Below are positions 9,001 through 19,324 of a stretch of 43,479 bases of DNA, one piece after another; the first letter of the stretch is position 1; each line of letters opens with the position of its first letter. The notes under the pieces were generated by a model that saw only the letters and a list, made by a program, of their open reading frames with translations, made no database searches and had not been told where the DNA came from. Origin of the DNA: JBOFFC01 sp051648405 (GTDB taxonomy: Bacteria; Planctomycetota; Planctomycetia; Pirellulales; Lacipirellulaceae); NCBI GenBank assembly GCA_051648405.1, contig JBOFFC010000089.1, positions 1 to 43,479 of the forward strand, written 5' to 3'. A program made the position numbers and the translations under genes.

Positions 9001-12000
9001 TCAGATCAGCTCGCGCTTCTCGAGCTGCATGTTCAGGCCCAGGCCGCGGATCTCGTTGGTCAGCACGTCGAAGCTGGCGGGCGTTCCGGCCTCGAGCGTG
9101 TTCTCGCCCTTGACCATCGACTCGTAGATCTTCGTGCGTCCTTCGACGTCGTCGCTCTTCACCGTCAGCAGCTCTTGCAGGATGTACGCGGCCCCGTACG
9201 CCTCGAGGGCCCACACTTCCATCTCGCCGAACCGTTGGCCACCGAACCGCGCCTTGCCACCCAGCGGCTGCTGCGTGATCAGCGAGTACGGCCCCGTGCT
9301 GCGGGCGTGGACCTTGTCGTCCACCAAGTGGTGCAGCTTCAGCATGTAGATGAAGCCGACCGTCGTTTCTTGCTCGAACGGCTCGCCGGTCCGGCCGTCG
9401 TGCAGCCGCGCCTTGCCGTGACGCGGCAGGCCCGCGTCCTCCAAGCAGTCGTTGATCTGCTCTTCCGTGGCCCCGTCGAACACCGGCGTCACCGCGCGGA
9501 AGCCGAGCTTCGACCCGGCCCACCCGAGGTGCGTCTCGAGGATCTGCCCGACGTTCATGCGGCTCGGAACCCCCAGCGGGTTGAGCATGATCTGCACCGG
9601 CGTCCCGTCGGCGAGGAACGGCATGTCCTCGACCGGCATGATCTTCGAGATCACCCCCTTGTTGCCGTGTCGACCGGCCATCTTGTCGCCGACCGAGATC
9701 ACGCGCTTCGTCGCGACGTAGACCTTGACCATCTGCAGCACGCCGCTGCGCAGCTCGTCGCCACGCTTCATGCTGTTGAGGGACCGATCTCTCGCGTCGA
9801 TCGCCTCTTCGACCGCCGGCCAGAACTGCTTGTAGGCCTTCTCGACCTCTTTCTGCCGCTCGGGGCTGCGGACGTCGAGTCGGTCCAAGCGGAAGGCCGC
9901 GGCCTGCTCGGCGACGAACTTCGGGTCCTGCTCGTGTACCAGGCTGTTGCCGTCGTCGTCGGTGAGCTTCTTCTTCAGGAGCCCCTCGATCTCGGACACC
10001 AGCGCGGTGAAAGTCGCGGCGATCCGCGCGTTGCCGTCGGCCTCGGCCGCCTTGAGCGAGCGCTCGAACTCCTTACGCTCATCCTCGGTGAGGCTCATCC
10101 GGCGCGAGAACTTCTGCGTGTCGATGACGATCCCCTCGACCCCCGAGGGGACGTCCAGAGAGTCGTTCTTCACGTCCTCGCCGGCACGACCGAAGATCGC
10201 GTGCAGCAGCTTCTCTTCCGGCGTGAGCTCGGTCTTCGACTTCGGCGAGACCTTGCCGACGAGGATGTCCCCCGGGCCGACGAAGGTACCGATGCGGACG
10301 ATGCCCCCCTCGTCGAGGTTGCGGAGCATCTTCTCGCTGACGTTCGGGATGTCGCGCGTGAACTCCTCGCGGCCGAGCTTCGTCTCGCGGATCTCGACGT
10401 CGAACTCCTCGATGTGGATCGACGTGTACGTGTCCTTCTGGACGAGCTCCTCGGAGAGGATGATCGCGTCTTCGTAGTTGTAGCCCTCGAACGACATGAA
10501 CGCGACGAGCACGTTGCGGCCCAGGGCCAGGTCTCCCTGCCAGGTCGCGGCCCCGTCGGCGATGACTTGGCCCTTCTCGACCTTGTCGCCGGGGAGGACG
10601 ATCGGCTTTTGGTTTTGGCAAGTCCGCTCGTTCAGACCCACGAACTTGCGCAGGTGGTGCACCTCGGGGCCAACCTCGATGCGGTTGGCATCGACGTACG
10701 TCACGGTCCCCTTGTGCCCGGCGCGGACCAGCATCCCCGAGTGCCGCGCCACGTCGCGCTCCAGTCCGGTCCCTACGATCGGCGGCTCGGCCACCAGCAG
10801 CGGCACCGCTTGCCGCTGCATGTTGGAGCCCATCAGCGCGCGGTTCGCGTCGTCGTGCTCGAGGAACGGGATCAGCCCCGCCGACACGCCGATCATCTGG
10901 CCCGGCGCGACGTCGATGTACTGGATCTTCTCGACCGGCACCAAACTGAAGTCCGCCCGGTAACGGGCGACCAGCAGGTCGCCGACGATCTTACCCTTCT
11001 CCAGCGGTGCGTCGGCCGAGGCGACGTACGCCTCGTGCTCTTCGTCCGCGCGGAGCCACACCACCTCGTCGATCAGCTTCCCCTTCTCGATCCGCTGGTA
11101 GGGGGTCACCAGGAACCCGTAGTCATCGACCGAGGCGTACATCGCCAGGCTCGAGATCAGGCCGATGTTCGTCCCTTCCGGCGTCTCGATCGGGCAGATC
11201 CGGCCGTAGTGCGAGATGTGCACGTCGCGGACCTCGAAACCGGCCCGCTTGCGGTTCAGACCACCGGGGCCGAGCGCCGACAACCGACGCTCGTGCGTCA
11301 GCATCGACAGCGGGTTCGTCTGGTCGACGACCTGCGACAACTCGCCGCGCCCGAAGAAGTACTCGATCGCCGCCGAGATGCTCTTGGGATTCACCAAGCT
11401 GCGCGGCGTCATGTCCTCGACGTCCTTCAGGCTCATCCGCTCCTGGACGGTGCGCCGGAGCTTCAAGAAGCCCTTCCGCAACTCGTCGCACGCCAGCTCG
11501 TCGATCGTCCGCAGGCGGCGGTTGCCGAGGTGATCGATGTCGTCGACGTAAACGGCCGGGTCCCCTGCGCACAGGCCGAGGATGTACTTGACCGAGTTGA
11601 TCAGGTCCTCGGGACGCAGCACCATCTCGTTCTCGGGGACGTCGAGGCCGAGCTTGCGGTTGATCCGGAACCGACCCACACGCCCGAGGCGGTAGCGGTT
11701 GGTGTCGAAGAACTTCTCGGCGAACAACGTGCGGGCCTTCTCGAGCTGCGGCGGGTTGCCCGGACGCAGTCGCTGGTAGATCCGCAGCAGGGCCTCTTCG
11801 TGGCTCGACGTCTGGTCGTCGGCCATCGCGTTCAGCAGATGGGGCGACGGCGGCGGGTCCATGACCTCGACCGACTTGACTCCCGAGCTGCAGATCACCT
11901 CGGCCGTGTTCTTCGAGACTCGTTGGCCCCCTTCCAGGATGATCTCGCCGGCGCGGTCACTGCCGACCGGGTAGACGATGTCCTCGACGGCGACCTTGCC

Positions 12001-12717
12001 TTCGATCTTCGCGACGCTCCGCCCATCGACGATCTTCTGTTTGACCGTCGGGTAGAACGCCCGCAGCACGTCGGCGTCGAGGCCGAACTGCGGCCCCATC
12101 GCCCGCAGCAGCGTGATGACCGAGAACTTGCCGCTCTGGTCGATGCGGACGGTGATCGAGTCCTTCTTCGTCGAGTTGATCTCGATCCAGCTCCCGCGCT
12201 CGGGGATCACGCGGCACGAGTAGACGCGCCGGTCCCCCGCTTCGACCTCCGACACGAAGTCGATGCCCGGGCTGCGGTGGAGCTGACTCACCACGACGCG
12301 CTCGGCGCCGTTGATGATGAACTCGCCGCCACCCATCATGATCGGCAGGTCACCCAGGTAGACCTCTTCCTCGATCGGCTGCTCGCGGTTCAGGCGCAGC
12401 CAGATGCGGAACGGCTTGCCGTACGTCAGGCGGAGTTGGCGGCACTCGTCCGGTTCGTAGCGCGGCTTGCCAAGCTCGTAGCGCAGGTACTCGAGCGTGA
12501 CCGACTTGTCGTAGCTCTCGATCGGGAAGATCTCGCGGAGCACGGCCTCGAGCCCAACGTCGGCCTTGCGCGTCGTCGGCGTGGCGTCCTCTTGGAGCAA
12601 CCGCGCGTAGCTCTTTGTCTGGATCTGCGTCAGGTCCGGGATCTCGTACCCGCCCCGGTCGCTGCCGAACGTACGGGTCTCGGGCATGTGAAGGCGGCGC
12701 TGTGCGGTGACGGCCAT
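9001..12717 (-). CDS. rpoB: DNA-directed RNA polymerase subunit beta
   Basis: Second large subunit of core RNA polymerase, and the target of rifampicin. The product is 1238 residues, shorter than the 1342 of E. coli but within the bacterial range. Clear blocks are the fork-loop and rifampicin region (LSQVVDQTNPLSMLTHERR followed by LSALGPGG), the CPIETPEG motif just after it, the GxGLE and GHKGxV region, the IMPVEDMPFLADGTPVQI segment and the C-terminal GGKARFGGQRFGEMEVWAL clamp-contact motif. The residues equivalent to E. coli D516, H526 and S531 are the sensitive types, while the position of N518 is Thr. GAGG lies six bases before the ATG. A 612-base leader separates it from rplL. Confidence 0.98.
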   Translation of the reverse strand: MAVTAQRRLHMPETRTFGSDRGGYEIPDLTQIQTKSYARLLQEDATPTTRKADVGLEAVLREIFPIESYDKSVTLEYLRYELGKPRYEPDECRQLRLTYGKPFRIWLRLNREQPIEEEVYLGDLPIMMGGGEFIINGAERVVVSQLHRSPGIDFVSEVEAGDRRVYSCRVIPERGSWIEINSTKKDSITVRIDQSGKFSVITLLRAMGPQFGLDADVLRAFYPTVKQKIVDGRSVAKIEGKVAVEDIVYPVGSDRAGEIILEGGQRVSKNTAEVICSSGVKSVEVMDPPPSPHLLNAMADDQTSSHEEALLRIYQRLRPGNPPQLEKARTLFAEKFFDTNRYRLGRVGRFRINRKLGLDVPENEMVLRPEDLINSVKYILGLCAGDPAVYVDDIDHLGNRRLRTIDELACDELRKGFLKLRRTVQERMSLKDVEDMTPRSLVNPKSISAAIEYFFGRGELSQVVDQTNPLSMLTHERRLSALGPGGLNRKRAGFEVRDVHISHYGRICPIETPEGTNIGLISSLAMYASVDDYGFLVTPYQRIEKGKLIDEVVWLRADEEHEAYVASADAPLEKGKIVGDLLVARYRADFSLVPVEKIQYIDVAPGQMIGVSAGLIPFLEHDDANRALMGSNMQRQAVPLLVAEPPIVGTGLERDVARHSGMLVRAGHKGTVTYVDANRIEVGPEVHHLRKFVGLNERTCQNQKPIVLPGDKVEKGQVIADGAATWQGDLALGRNVLVAFMSFEGYNYEDAIILSEELVQKDTYTSIHIEEFDVEIRETKLGREEFTRDIPNVSEKMLRNLDEGGIVRIGTFVGPGDILVGKVSPKSKTELTPEEKLLHAIFGRAGEDVKNDSLDVPSGVEGIVIDTQKFSRRMSLTEDERKEFERSLKAAEADGNARIAATFTALVSEIEGLLKKKLTDDDGNSLVHEQDPKFVAEQAAAFRLDRLDVRSPERQKEVEKAYKQFWPAVEEAIDARDRSLNSMKRGDELRSGVLQMVKVYVATKRVISVGDKMAGRHGNKGVISKIMPVEDMPFLADGTPVQIMLNPLGVPSRMNVGQILETHLGWAGSKLGFRAVTPVFDGATEEQINDCLEDAGLPRHGKARLHDGRTGEPFEQETTVGFIYMLKLHHLVDDKVHARSTGPYSLITQQPLGGKARFGGQRFGEMEVWALEAYGAAYILQELLTVKSDDVEGRTKIYESMVKGENTLEAGTPASFDVLTNEIRGLGLNMQLEKRELI

Positions 12718-13138
12718 CGTTGCCTCGTTGCAGGTAGGTACGCCGGCGGGCGTCTGGGCGCCGCGCCGATCGAACGTGTTGCCGAACTAATGCTGCGCGC
12801 CCCGTCCCTACGGACGGAGCGCGATCGAAACCAAGGAGCGCAGGTCACTTAGCGAACCGACCACGGCGTCGCGCCGCGGCGTGTCCCGCAAACCGCACGA
12901 CGCCTCGCCAACCGCGCCGCTCACGCGACGGGACCCAGCAGATAGCCGCTGGGCCGACACGCCGACTGCCGGACAACCGTTAGAAGCGGGCGAATACAGG
13001 CGAGCCGCGTCAGCCGGCCCCCGCACGCACGAGCGCGTCGAACGGCCAGCGGCCAGCGGCCTTCCCCGCCGCAGCGCAGAAGCGCACGGACCCGGCGTGT
13101 CGCGTCCGGCGCACACAGTGCGCGTACCGCGACCGATC

Positions 13139-13154
13139 GGGCCCCATAGGGCCC
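13139..13154. promoter_or_regulatory. Perfect GC hairpin in the rplL-rpoB spacer
   Basis: GGGCCC, a four-base loop CATA, and GGGCCC again, all inside the 612-base spacer. The arms are themselves palindromic. Possible attenuator or pause element; no T-run follows. Confidence 0.35.
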
Positions 13155-13273
13155 CAATGCCGGCTTGGTTGCGTCGATCGAATCGACTCATCCACCGAGT
13201 AGGGGAAGGAGGCGTGGCGCGTGAGCCGCCCACAACACGCGGTTGTCGGGCGAGGGACCGCGACCGCCGAGCG

Positions 13274-13297
13274 TCGGGGGGAACCAGTCCCCCCCGA
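13274..13297 (-). terminator. Hairpin after rplL (candidate attenuator)
   Basis: TCGGGGGG and CCCCCCGA arms (about 8 bp) around a short loop, some 35 bases after the rplL stop. There is no T-run on the minus strand, so partial termination or RNA processing is more likely than full termination, since rpoB follows on the same strand. Confidence 0.4.
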
Positions 13298-13329
13298 TCA
13301 CGCGGCAGCGCGCGGCTTTCTCCGGTCGA

Positions 13330-13755
13330 TCACTTGATCGATGCCGTTGCGCCCGCGTCCGCCAGTTCCTTCTTGAGCTTCTCGGCGTCGTCCTTCGAGA
13401 CGCCTTCCTTGATCTTGGTCGGCACTCCCTCGACGGCGTCCTTGGCCTCCTTGAGGCCCAGACCGGTCGCCGTGCGGACGACCTTGATGACGGCGATCTT
13501 GTTGTCGCCGAACGACTCGAGCACGACGTCGAACTCGGTCTGCTCCTCGACCACGGCGGCGGCGCCACCGTCGGCCGGGCCCATCATCATGACCGCGCCA
13601 CCGCCGGCGGCCGGCTCGATGCCGTGCACTTCCTTCAGGTAGTCGCTCAGCTCCTTCGCTTGCTTAAGCGTAAGGCTGACGATCTTGTCGCCCATCTCCT
13701 TGGTGCCGCTGGAGAACTCGGTCGCCGGGGCGTCGGCCACTGCTGCGTCGCTCAT
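13330..13755 (-). CDS. rplL: 50S ribosomal protein L7/L12
   Basis: Stalk protein that recruits the translational GTPases (EF-Tu, EF-G, IF2, RF3) to the ribosome. At 141 residues it is somewhat longer than the usual 120-128. The N-terminal dimerisation segment (LTLKQAKELSDYLKE) is followed by a hinge rich in Gly, Ala and Met (AAGGGAVMMMGPADGGAAA). The C-terminal domain has the classic EFDVVLESFGDNKIAVIKVVR, the GLGLKEAKDAVEGVP helix and KEGVSKDDAEKLKKELADAGA. The first ~20 residues form a short extension before the dimerisation segment. AGGGAAG precedes the ATG. It lies directly downstream of rplJ, as is usual for the stalk operon. Confidence 0.97.
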   Translation of the reverse strand: MSDAAVADAPATEFSSGTKEMGDKIVSLTLKQAKELSDYLKEVHGIEPAAGGGAVMMMGPADGGAAAVVEEQTEFDVVLESFGDNKIAVIKVVRTATGLGLKEAKDAVEGVPTKIKEGVSKDDAEKLKKELADAGATASIK

Positions 13756-13896
13756 CGCTTCTTCCCTTGGTCTGTTGGCCGGCGCGGACCGGCCTGGGTC
13801 GGGTTGGTGTCGGTTCGGGTCTCTTGTCGCGTTCGCGGGCGAGGCAATCGCTACCAGGGCTGCGCCACAACCGCTTCGGGTGTATCGTTTCGCTCG

Positions 13897-14433
13897 TTAC
13901 TCGGCGGCGGGCGACTCTTCGTCGTCTGCCTTCTTCTTGATCTGGCTCGCCAGCTTGGCGCCGGGGCCCAACAGTTGAGCCGACAGCGTCGCTCCGGGGC
14001 CCAGGATCTGGCCCATCAGCGTGCTGAGCATCTCGGTGCGGGTCGGCCACTTGCTGACCTTCGCGACCTCGTCAGCCGAAAGCTTCGAGCCGTCGAGGAC
14101 GCCGCCGCGGGGCTCGAACTTGGCGAACGCCTTGTCCCCCGCGATCGCCGTGACTTCTTTCGCCAGGCTGACGATGTCCTCGCCCCCCCAGACGACCGCC
14201 AGCGAACCGGCCGAGCCCTCGAACGCGGGCGCCAGGCAGGTCCCCTCGGTCGCCTTGCGGGCGAGGCTGTTCTTCACGACGAGCAACTGAATGTTCTTCT
14301 CGCGCAGCCGTTTACGGAGAGCGACGTTGCTGTTGGTCTCCATCGCCATCACGTCAACCGTCAACAGGTCGGTGACCCCTTCCCAACGCGAGGAAAGGTC
14401 TTGGGCGATGAGCTCTTTGACGAACTTGCTCAT
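13897..14433 (-). CDS. rplJ: 50S ribosomal protein L10
   Basis: Anchors the L7/L12 dimers to 23S rRNA at the stalk base. The product is 178 residues, close to the family norm. The N-terminal RNA-binding part has MSKFVKELIAQDL and the core LRKRLREKNIQLLVVKNSLARKA typical of L10. The C-terminal helix that binds L7/L12 is the GATLSAQLLGPGAKLASQIKK segment, followed by an acidic end (ADDEESPAAE). In many bacteria L10 represses its own operon by binding the leader; the 90-base spacer upstream contains a GGCCC/GGGCC hairpin (14492-14508) that could take part, but I cannot identify the L10 site itself. Confidence 0.96.
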   Translation of the reverse strand: MSKFVKELIAQDLSSRWEGVTDLLTVDVMAMETNSNVALRKRLREKNIQLLVVKNSLARKATEGTCLAPAFEGSAGSLAVVWGGEDIVSLAKEVTAIAGDKAFAKFEPRGGVLDGSKLSADEVAKVSKWPTRTEMLSTLMGQILGPGATLSAQLLGPGAKLASQIKKKADDEESPAAE

Positions 14434-14523
14434 GGGATACTCGGCCTCGGTCGGGTGTGCCGGTGGGGGCGTTGTGTGTTTTGGTGGGAGAGGCCCAAGC
14501 AGCGGGCCGCGCGGACGCGCGTC

Positions 14524-15201
14524 TTACAACGACAGGCGGACGCTGGGGCTCATCGTCGCGCTGATGTGCGCGCCCTTCAGGTAAACACCCTTCACCGCCG
14601 ACGGCTTGAGGCTGAGGATCTTGTCAACGAACGCCTGGATGTTCTCGCCGAGCTTCTCGCCGTCGAAGCTCAGCTTGCCGACGATCGCGTGGACGTTGCC
14701 ACCCTTGTCGTTGCGGAACTCAACCTTGCCCGCCTTGTACTCCGCCACCGTCCCGGCGACGTCGGGGGTCACGGTCCCGGCGCGGGGCGAAGGCATCAGG
14801 CCACGCGGGCCGAGCACCCGGCCGAGCGGGCCGACGATCTTCATCATGTCGGGCGCCGCGATGCAGACGTCGAAGTCGGTCCAGCCGTCGAGGATCTTCT
14901 TCGCCAGGTCCTCGTCGCCGACGTAGTCGGCGCCCGCCTCTTCGGCCGCCTTCGCCGCCGGGCCCTTCGCAAACACCAGAACGCGCTGCTGCTTGCCGAT
15001 GCCGTTGGGCAGGACCAGCGACCCGCGGACGATCTGGTCGGCTTGCGTGTGATCGATACCCAGGCGGAGGGCGACCTCGACGCTCTGGTCAAACTTGGTC
15101 CCCGCGCAACCCTTCAGACGCTCGACCGCCTGCGGGACGGGGAACGCCTCTTTGGTCTTCACGGCGCTGAGCGCCCGGAAACGCTTCGACTGCTTCGGCA
15201 T
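14524..15201 (-). CDS. rplA: 50S ribosomal protein L1
   Basis: Forms the L1 stalk that helps release the E-site tRNA, and in many bacteria represses the L11 operon. The product is 225 residues, the usual length. It shows a FDQSVEVALRLGID motif in domain I, the VRGSLVLPNGIGK loop, a domain II with ADYVGDEDLAKKI and DMMKIVGPLGRVLGPRGLMPSP, and the FRNDKGGNVHAIVGKLSFD return to domain I. It ends with SATMSPSVRLSL. It follows rplK after 161 bases. Confidence 0.97.
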   Translation of the reverse strand: MPKQSKRFRALSAVKTKEAFPVPQAVERLKGCAGTKFDQSVEVALRLGIDHTQADQIVRGSLVLPNGIGKQQRVLVFAKGPAAKAAEEAGADYVGDEDLAKKILDGWTDFDVCIAAPDMMKIVGPLGRVLGPRGLMPSPRAGTVTPDVAGTVAEYKAGKVEFRNDKGGNVHAIVGKLSFDGEKLGENIQAFVDKILSLKPSAVKGVYLKGAHISATMSPSVRLSL

Positions 15202-15362
15202 CGCTGCTTCACCTTCATTCGTCGGGAAGTGTGGTCCGAACCGGGCCAGCGTCCGCTAGCCCGTCCCACGTTCTTGTTGCGATCTCTTCGCCGCTTGGCC
15301 CGTTGGTCTGGCCCCGAGGCGACTCTTCTCAACCCTCAGCCAACCTCAACCCTCGACCAACC

Positions 15363-15788
15363 TCAGCCCTCGACCACCAACCCCATGCTGCGGGCGGTCC
15401 CGGCGATCATCCGGACGGCGTGATCGACGTCGCGAGCATTGAGGTCGTTCATCTTCGTCTTCGCGATGTCGGCGAGCTGTGACTCGGTCACCTTGCCGAC
15501 CTTCTTCTTGTTCGGCGTGCCGGAACCCTTGTCGAGCCCCGCGGCTTTCATCAAGAGCACCGCCGCCGGCGGGCTCTTCATGATGAACTCGAACGAGCGG
15601 TCGTTGTACACGCTCACCACGACCGGAATCATCATCCCGTTCGCCTCGCGCGACGCGTCGTTGAACTGCTGGACGAACTGCCCCAAGTTCACGCCGTGCT
15701 TGCCCAGCGCGGTGCCAACGGGGGGCGCCGGGGTGGCTTTCCCGCCGGGGATCTGGAACTTGGCGACGGCGACGAGCTGCTTGGCCAT
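15363..15788 (-). CDS. rplK: 50S ribosomal protein L11
   Basis: Binds the GTPase-associated centre of 23S rRNA and is needed for thiostrepton binding and RelA activation in many bacteria. The product is 141 residues, the exact family length. The N-terminal domain has the proline-rich hinge helix (GGKATPAPPVGTALGKHGVN) and the C-terminal domain has the SFEFIMKSPPAAVLL and RMIAGTARSMGL motifs. First of the rplKAJL run, 81 bases after nusG. The codons for the last residues overlap a CAACCTCAACC-type repetitive stretch on the top strand (about 15330-15385). Confidence 0.97.
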   Translation of the reverse strand: MAKQLVAVAKFQIPGGKATPAPPVGTALGKHGVNLGQFVQQFNDASREANGMMIPVVVSVYNDRSFEFIMKSPPAAVLLMKAAGLDKGSGTPNKKKVGKVTESQLADIAKTKMNDLNARDVDHAVRMIAGTARSMGLVVEG

Positions 15789-15869
15789 GACGGACGACTA
15801 CCGCTTCGGAGTTGGACTTGTGTGTGGTGAGAGCCCCCCGGAGGGGCGCTTCGGGGCAAGGAGAGTGAA

Positions 15870-16643
15870 CTAAATCACCTCGACCTGCCAGTACTCGAGC
15901 TCGACCGGCGTGCTGCGCCCGAAGATGCTGATCATGATCGTCACCTTGCCGCTCGCCTGGTCGATCGTGTGGACCTCTCCCTCGAAATTCTCGAAGTTGC
16001 CGTCGTTGACCTTGATCTTGTCGCCAACAACAAATCGGATGTTGAGCTTCGGCGTCTCATCGACCCCCTGCTCTTCCTCAGCCGGCTTGATCTTCCGGAC
16101 GTCGGCCTCGGACATCGGCGTCGGCTTGCCCGAAGCGCCCGTGAAGTCGCCGATCCCCGACGTCTCGCGCACGGCGAACCGGGTCTCGTCGTTCACGTGC
16201 ATCTGCACCGCGATGTAGCCCGGCCAGATCTTCCGATCGACGACCTTCTTCTTCCCGTTCTTGAACTCGGTCACCTTCTCTGTCGGGACGACGATCTCGC
16301 CGAACATCTTCCCGAGCCCCTCGATCGCCACCTTCCTCTGCAACGCGACCGTGGCGGTTCGCTCGCGGTTGCTCTGCACCTTGAGGATGTACCAATCGAG
16401 CTGGATCTGCTCTTCGTCTTCGACTACTTCTTCGATCGGCCCCCGCGGAGCGAGCTTGATCGGAGTGTCATCGACGAGCGCCTCGGCGGCTACGAGTTCC
16501 TCGTCGGCTCGCTCTTGCTCGGCCGCCGCGGCGAGCTCTTCGGCGGTTGGCGGCGCGACCTCGGCGATCGCCGTTGCCGGCGACGCTTCGGCTGCCGATT
16601 GCTCGGCGAGCGTACCCTCGGATTGTCGCGGTTCGTCGCTCAA
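15870..16643 (-). CDS. nusG: Transcription termination/antitermination protein NusG
   Basis: Binds the RNA polymerase clamp, suppresses pausing, and links polymerase to Rho or to the ribosome. The product is 257 residues against about 180 for E. coli NusG. The extra length is an N-terminal extension of about 80 residues rich in Ala and Glu. The NGN domain then starts at WYILKVQ (84-90), with IWPGYIAVQM as its core. The KOW domain is the last ~55 residues (VVGDKIKVNDGNFENFEG, ending ELEYWQVEVI). The only in-frame start before the NGN domain is TTG at 16643, so the start, and with it the exact length of the extension, is less sure than the rest. It lies between secE and rplK as in most bacteria. 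Confidence 0.94.
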   Translation of the reverse strand: MSDEPRQSEGTLAEQSAAEASPATAIAEVAPPTAEELAAAAEQERADEELVAAEALVDDTPIKLAPRGPIEEVVEDEEQIQLDWYILKVQSNRERTATVALQRKVAIEGLGKMFGEIVVPTEKVTEFKNGKKKVVDRKIWPGYIAVQMHVNDETRFAVRETSGIGDFTGASGKPTPMSEADVRKIKPAEEEQGVDETPKLNIRFVVGDKIKVNDGNFENFEGEVHTIDQASGKVTIMISIFGRSTPVELEYWQVEVI

Positions 16644-16753
16644 CGCTTGCTCACTCGCTTCGTGTCGCGGCCTATCGGCAGATCAACCTCGTCGCAATCC
16701 GCCGCGTCTCACTGACTTGCTCGCGTGGTGCTCGTTCGTCTCGTCTAGCGGAC

Positions 16754-17164
16754 TCAGCCCAACAACGCTCGGAAGAAGGCCTTCCAGACGAAGTCGTACG
16801 CGAAGAGCACGATCGCTAGAAAGAAGATCACGAAGATCACGACTGCCGACGCCTTGACCAACTCGGACTGAGTCGGCCACGACACCTTGTTCATCTCCGC
16901 TTCGACGGAGATGAGGAAATCAGCGAACACCGGGAACTGGATCAACCGAAACGCCGCCCACAGGGCGACGCCCAGGGCGACGAACGGAACCACCAAAGCC
17001 TGCGCCGTGGTGACCCCGTCGAGCCCCTTCATCCACTCGTGCAGGGCCCACGACCCGGCGGCGGCAACGATCGCGATCGCGATCAAAGTCCACTGCCGGG
17101 CGTAACGGCCCTGCGACCGCTTGTACAAACCGACGTGAAACAACTGCTGCAAGTAGGCGACCAC
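16754..17164 (-). CDS. secE: Preprotein translocase subunit SecE
   Basis: Essential small subunit of the SecYEG protein channel in the cytoplasmic membrane. The GTG at 17164 gives 136 residues; a TTG at 17215 in the same frame would add 17, but those are Arg/Glu-rich and less typical. Three hydrophobic segments are seen (about 25-42, 54-76 and 106-126). The SecE signature KVSWPT is at 93-98, between segments 2 and 3, followed by the essential third membrane helix. Three-span SecE occurs in several phyla; the minimal form has only the last span. It stands between tRNA-Trp and nusG. Confidence 0.92.
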   Translation of the reverse strand: MVAYLQQLFHVGLYKRSQGRYARQWTLIAIAIVAAAGSWALHEWMKGLDGVTTAQALVVPFVALGVALWAAFRLIQFPVFADFLISVEAEMNKVSWPTQSELVKASAVVIFVIFFLAIVLFAYDFVWKAFFRALLG

Positions 17165-17289
17165 GCTTCTCGCTCGCTCTTCCTGACGCGGACGACGTTC
17201 CGCCGACGACCCCAACCAGCCGCCGCCGACTTAAACCGACAGCGATAAAACCAACAGGCAACAGCCCTCGTACCCCTCGGGGCCCGCAG

Positions 17290-17362
17290 CAGGGGCGGCG
17301 GGAATCGAACTCGCAACCCCTGGTTTTGGAGACCAGTGCTCTGCCAATTGAGCTACGCCCCT
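17290..17362 (-). tRNA. tRNA-Trp (CCA)
   Basis: Reads AGGGGCG (acceptor), a D-arm with TAGCTCAATTGGCAGAGC, an anticodon stem CTGGT/ACCAG with loop CTCCAAA (anticodon CCA), a T-arm with GTTCGATTC, and CGCCCCT with discriminator G. The 3' CCA is not encoded. A tRNA-Trp between tuf and secE is a recurrent arrangement in bacteria. Confidence 0.95.
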
Positions 17363-17454
17363 GTGTCGGCGCCCCCGGCGCCGGGCGCCACTCTGCCGAG
17401 GCGGATGGGGCGCCGACGGGATCGCCCGCCGCCGCCCCCCCGCTTATTCAATAA

Positions 17455-18654
<1,200 letters not shown>

Positions 18655-18764
18655 CGTTTCTTCCTAGCTCGCTCGCTGGAGGTAGAGTTGTGTTTTGTGA
18701 AAGGTGAGGTCTTACAAACCATCCCCTCTTGCGACGCCCCGCGCACCGCCAGGGCGGGTGCGAC

Positions 18765-18779
18765 GCCCCCTGAAGGGGC
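18765..18779. promoter_or_regulatory. GC hairpin in the tuf leader
   Basis: GCCCC, loop CTGAA, GGGGC, within the 247-base spacer between tRNA-Thr(GGT) and tuf. A very similar hairpin (GCCCCTTC/GAAGGGGC) follows the MATE gene at 29296-29315, so this may be a dispersed small repeat instead of a tuf regulator. Confidence 0.3.
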
Positions 18780-18901
18780 CGGCGCCTCACGTCAAGTCCC
18801 GCAGTGTTGCAGACTTTGGCCCGCTCGCCAAGGCGCCGTGCCGAGATTCGACACAGCGGGCGAATCGGGTCAGTTGCCCGCGACTCAAAGCACCCGACAA
18901 A

Positions 18902-18974
<73 letters not shown>

Positions 18975-19117
18975 GAAACGGCTTTCGGCTTTTGGCCCCC
19001 AACTTTCAGCGCTTTCACTTCGCCTCGGCTTCGCGCTACAACGGGGCCCTTGCGACGCTCTGACCCCTGATCGCCCCCCTCGCACGACCACCCAGGGCCA
19101 GCGAAGAAGCCTCTCGA

Positions 19118-19188
19118 AGCGGGTGAAGGGAATCGAACCCTCGTCTTCAGCTTGGAAGGCTATTGCTCTACCATTGAGCTACACCCGC
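19118..19188 (-). tRNA. tRNA-Gly (TCC)
   Basis: Acceptor GCGGGTG/CACCCGC, D-arm TAGCTCAATGGTAGAGC, anticodon loop CTTCCAA (anticodon TCC), T-arm with GGTTCGATTCC. The outermost anticodon-stem pair is A-A and the next is T-G, so that stem is weaker than usual; the rest is canonical. Same place as E. coli glyT. Confidence 0.94.
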
Positions 19189-19324
19189 GACGCAGTCCAA
19201 AGCTCGGAAGTGCCTTTCCTTGAACGACTTGCGACGCATGGACGGGCCTCGCAAGCCAGTCGCCCGCGCTCGGAACAGGTCCTTCCAAAGTCCCTGCCCT
19301 ACTGGACTAGTGGCCCTTTGGGAG

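Larger units (their letters stand above)
12718..13329. other. Long rplL-rpoB intergenic region
   Basis: 612 bases without a convincing gene. Open frames on both strands here (for example a 141-codon frame at 12808-13233 on the minus strand) have arginine- and serine-rich compositions typical of GC-rich shadows and resemble no family. The region holds a GGGCCC-CATA-GGGCCC hairpin (13139-13154) and a G/C-run hairpin just after rplL (13274-13297). In E. coli the same interval carries an attenuator and an RNase III site, so a similar role in lowering rpoBC relative to ribosomal protein output is plausible but unproven. Confidence 0.6.

Noticed and set aside
9175..12852. Open frame of 1225 codons on the plus strand
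   Set aside because: Antisense shadow of rpoB with the same skewed composition; no domain is recognisable.
12808..13233. 141-codon minus-strand frame in the rplL-rpoB spacer
   Set aside because: Arg/Ser-rich, no ribosome site and no similarity I know; overlapped by other random frames on both strands.
13274..13297. Hairpin after rplL considered as a full terminator
   Set aside because: No T-run follows and rpoB lies downstream on the same strand; kept only as a candidate attenuator.
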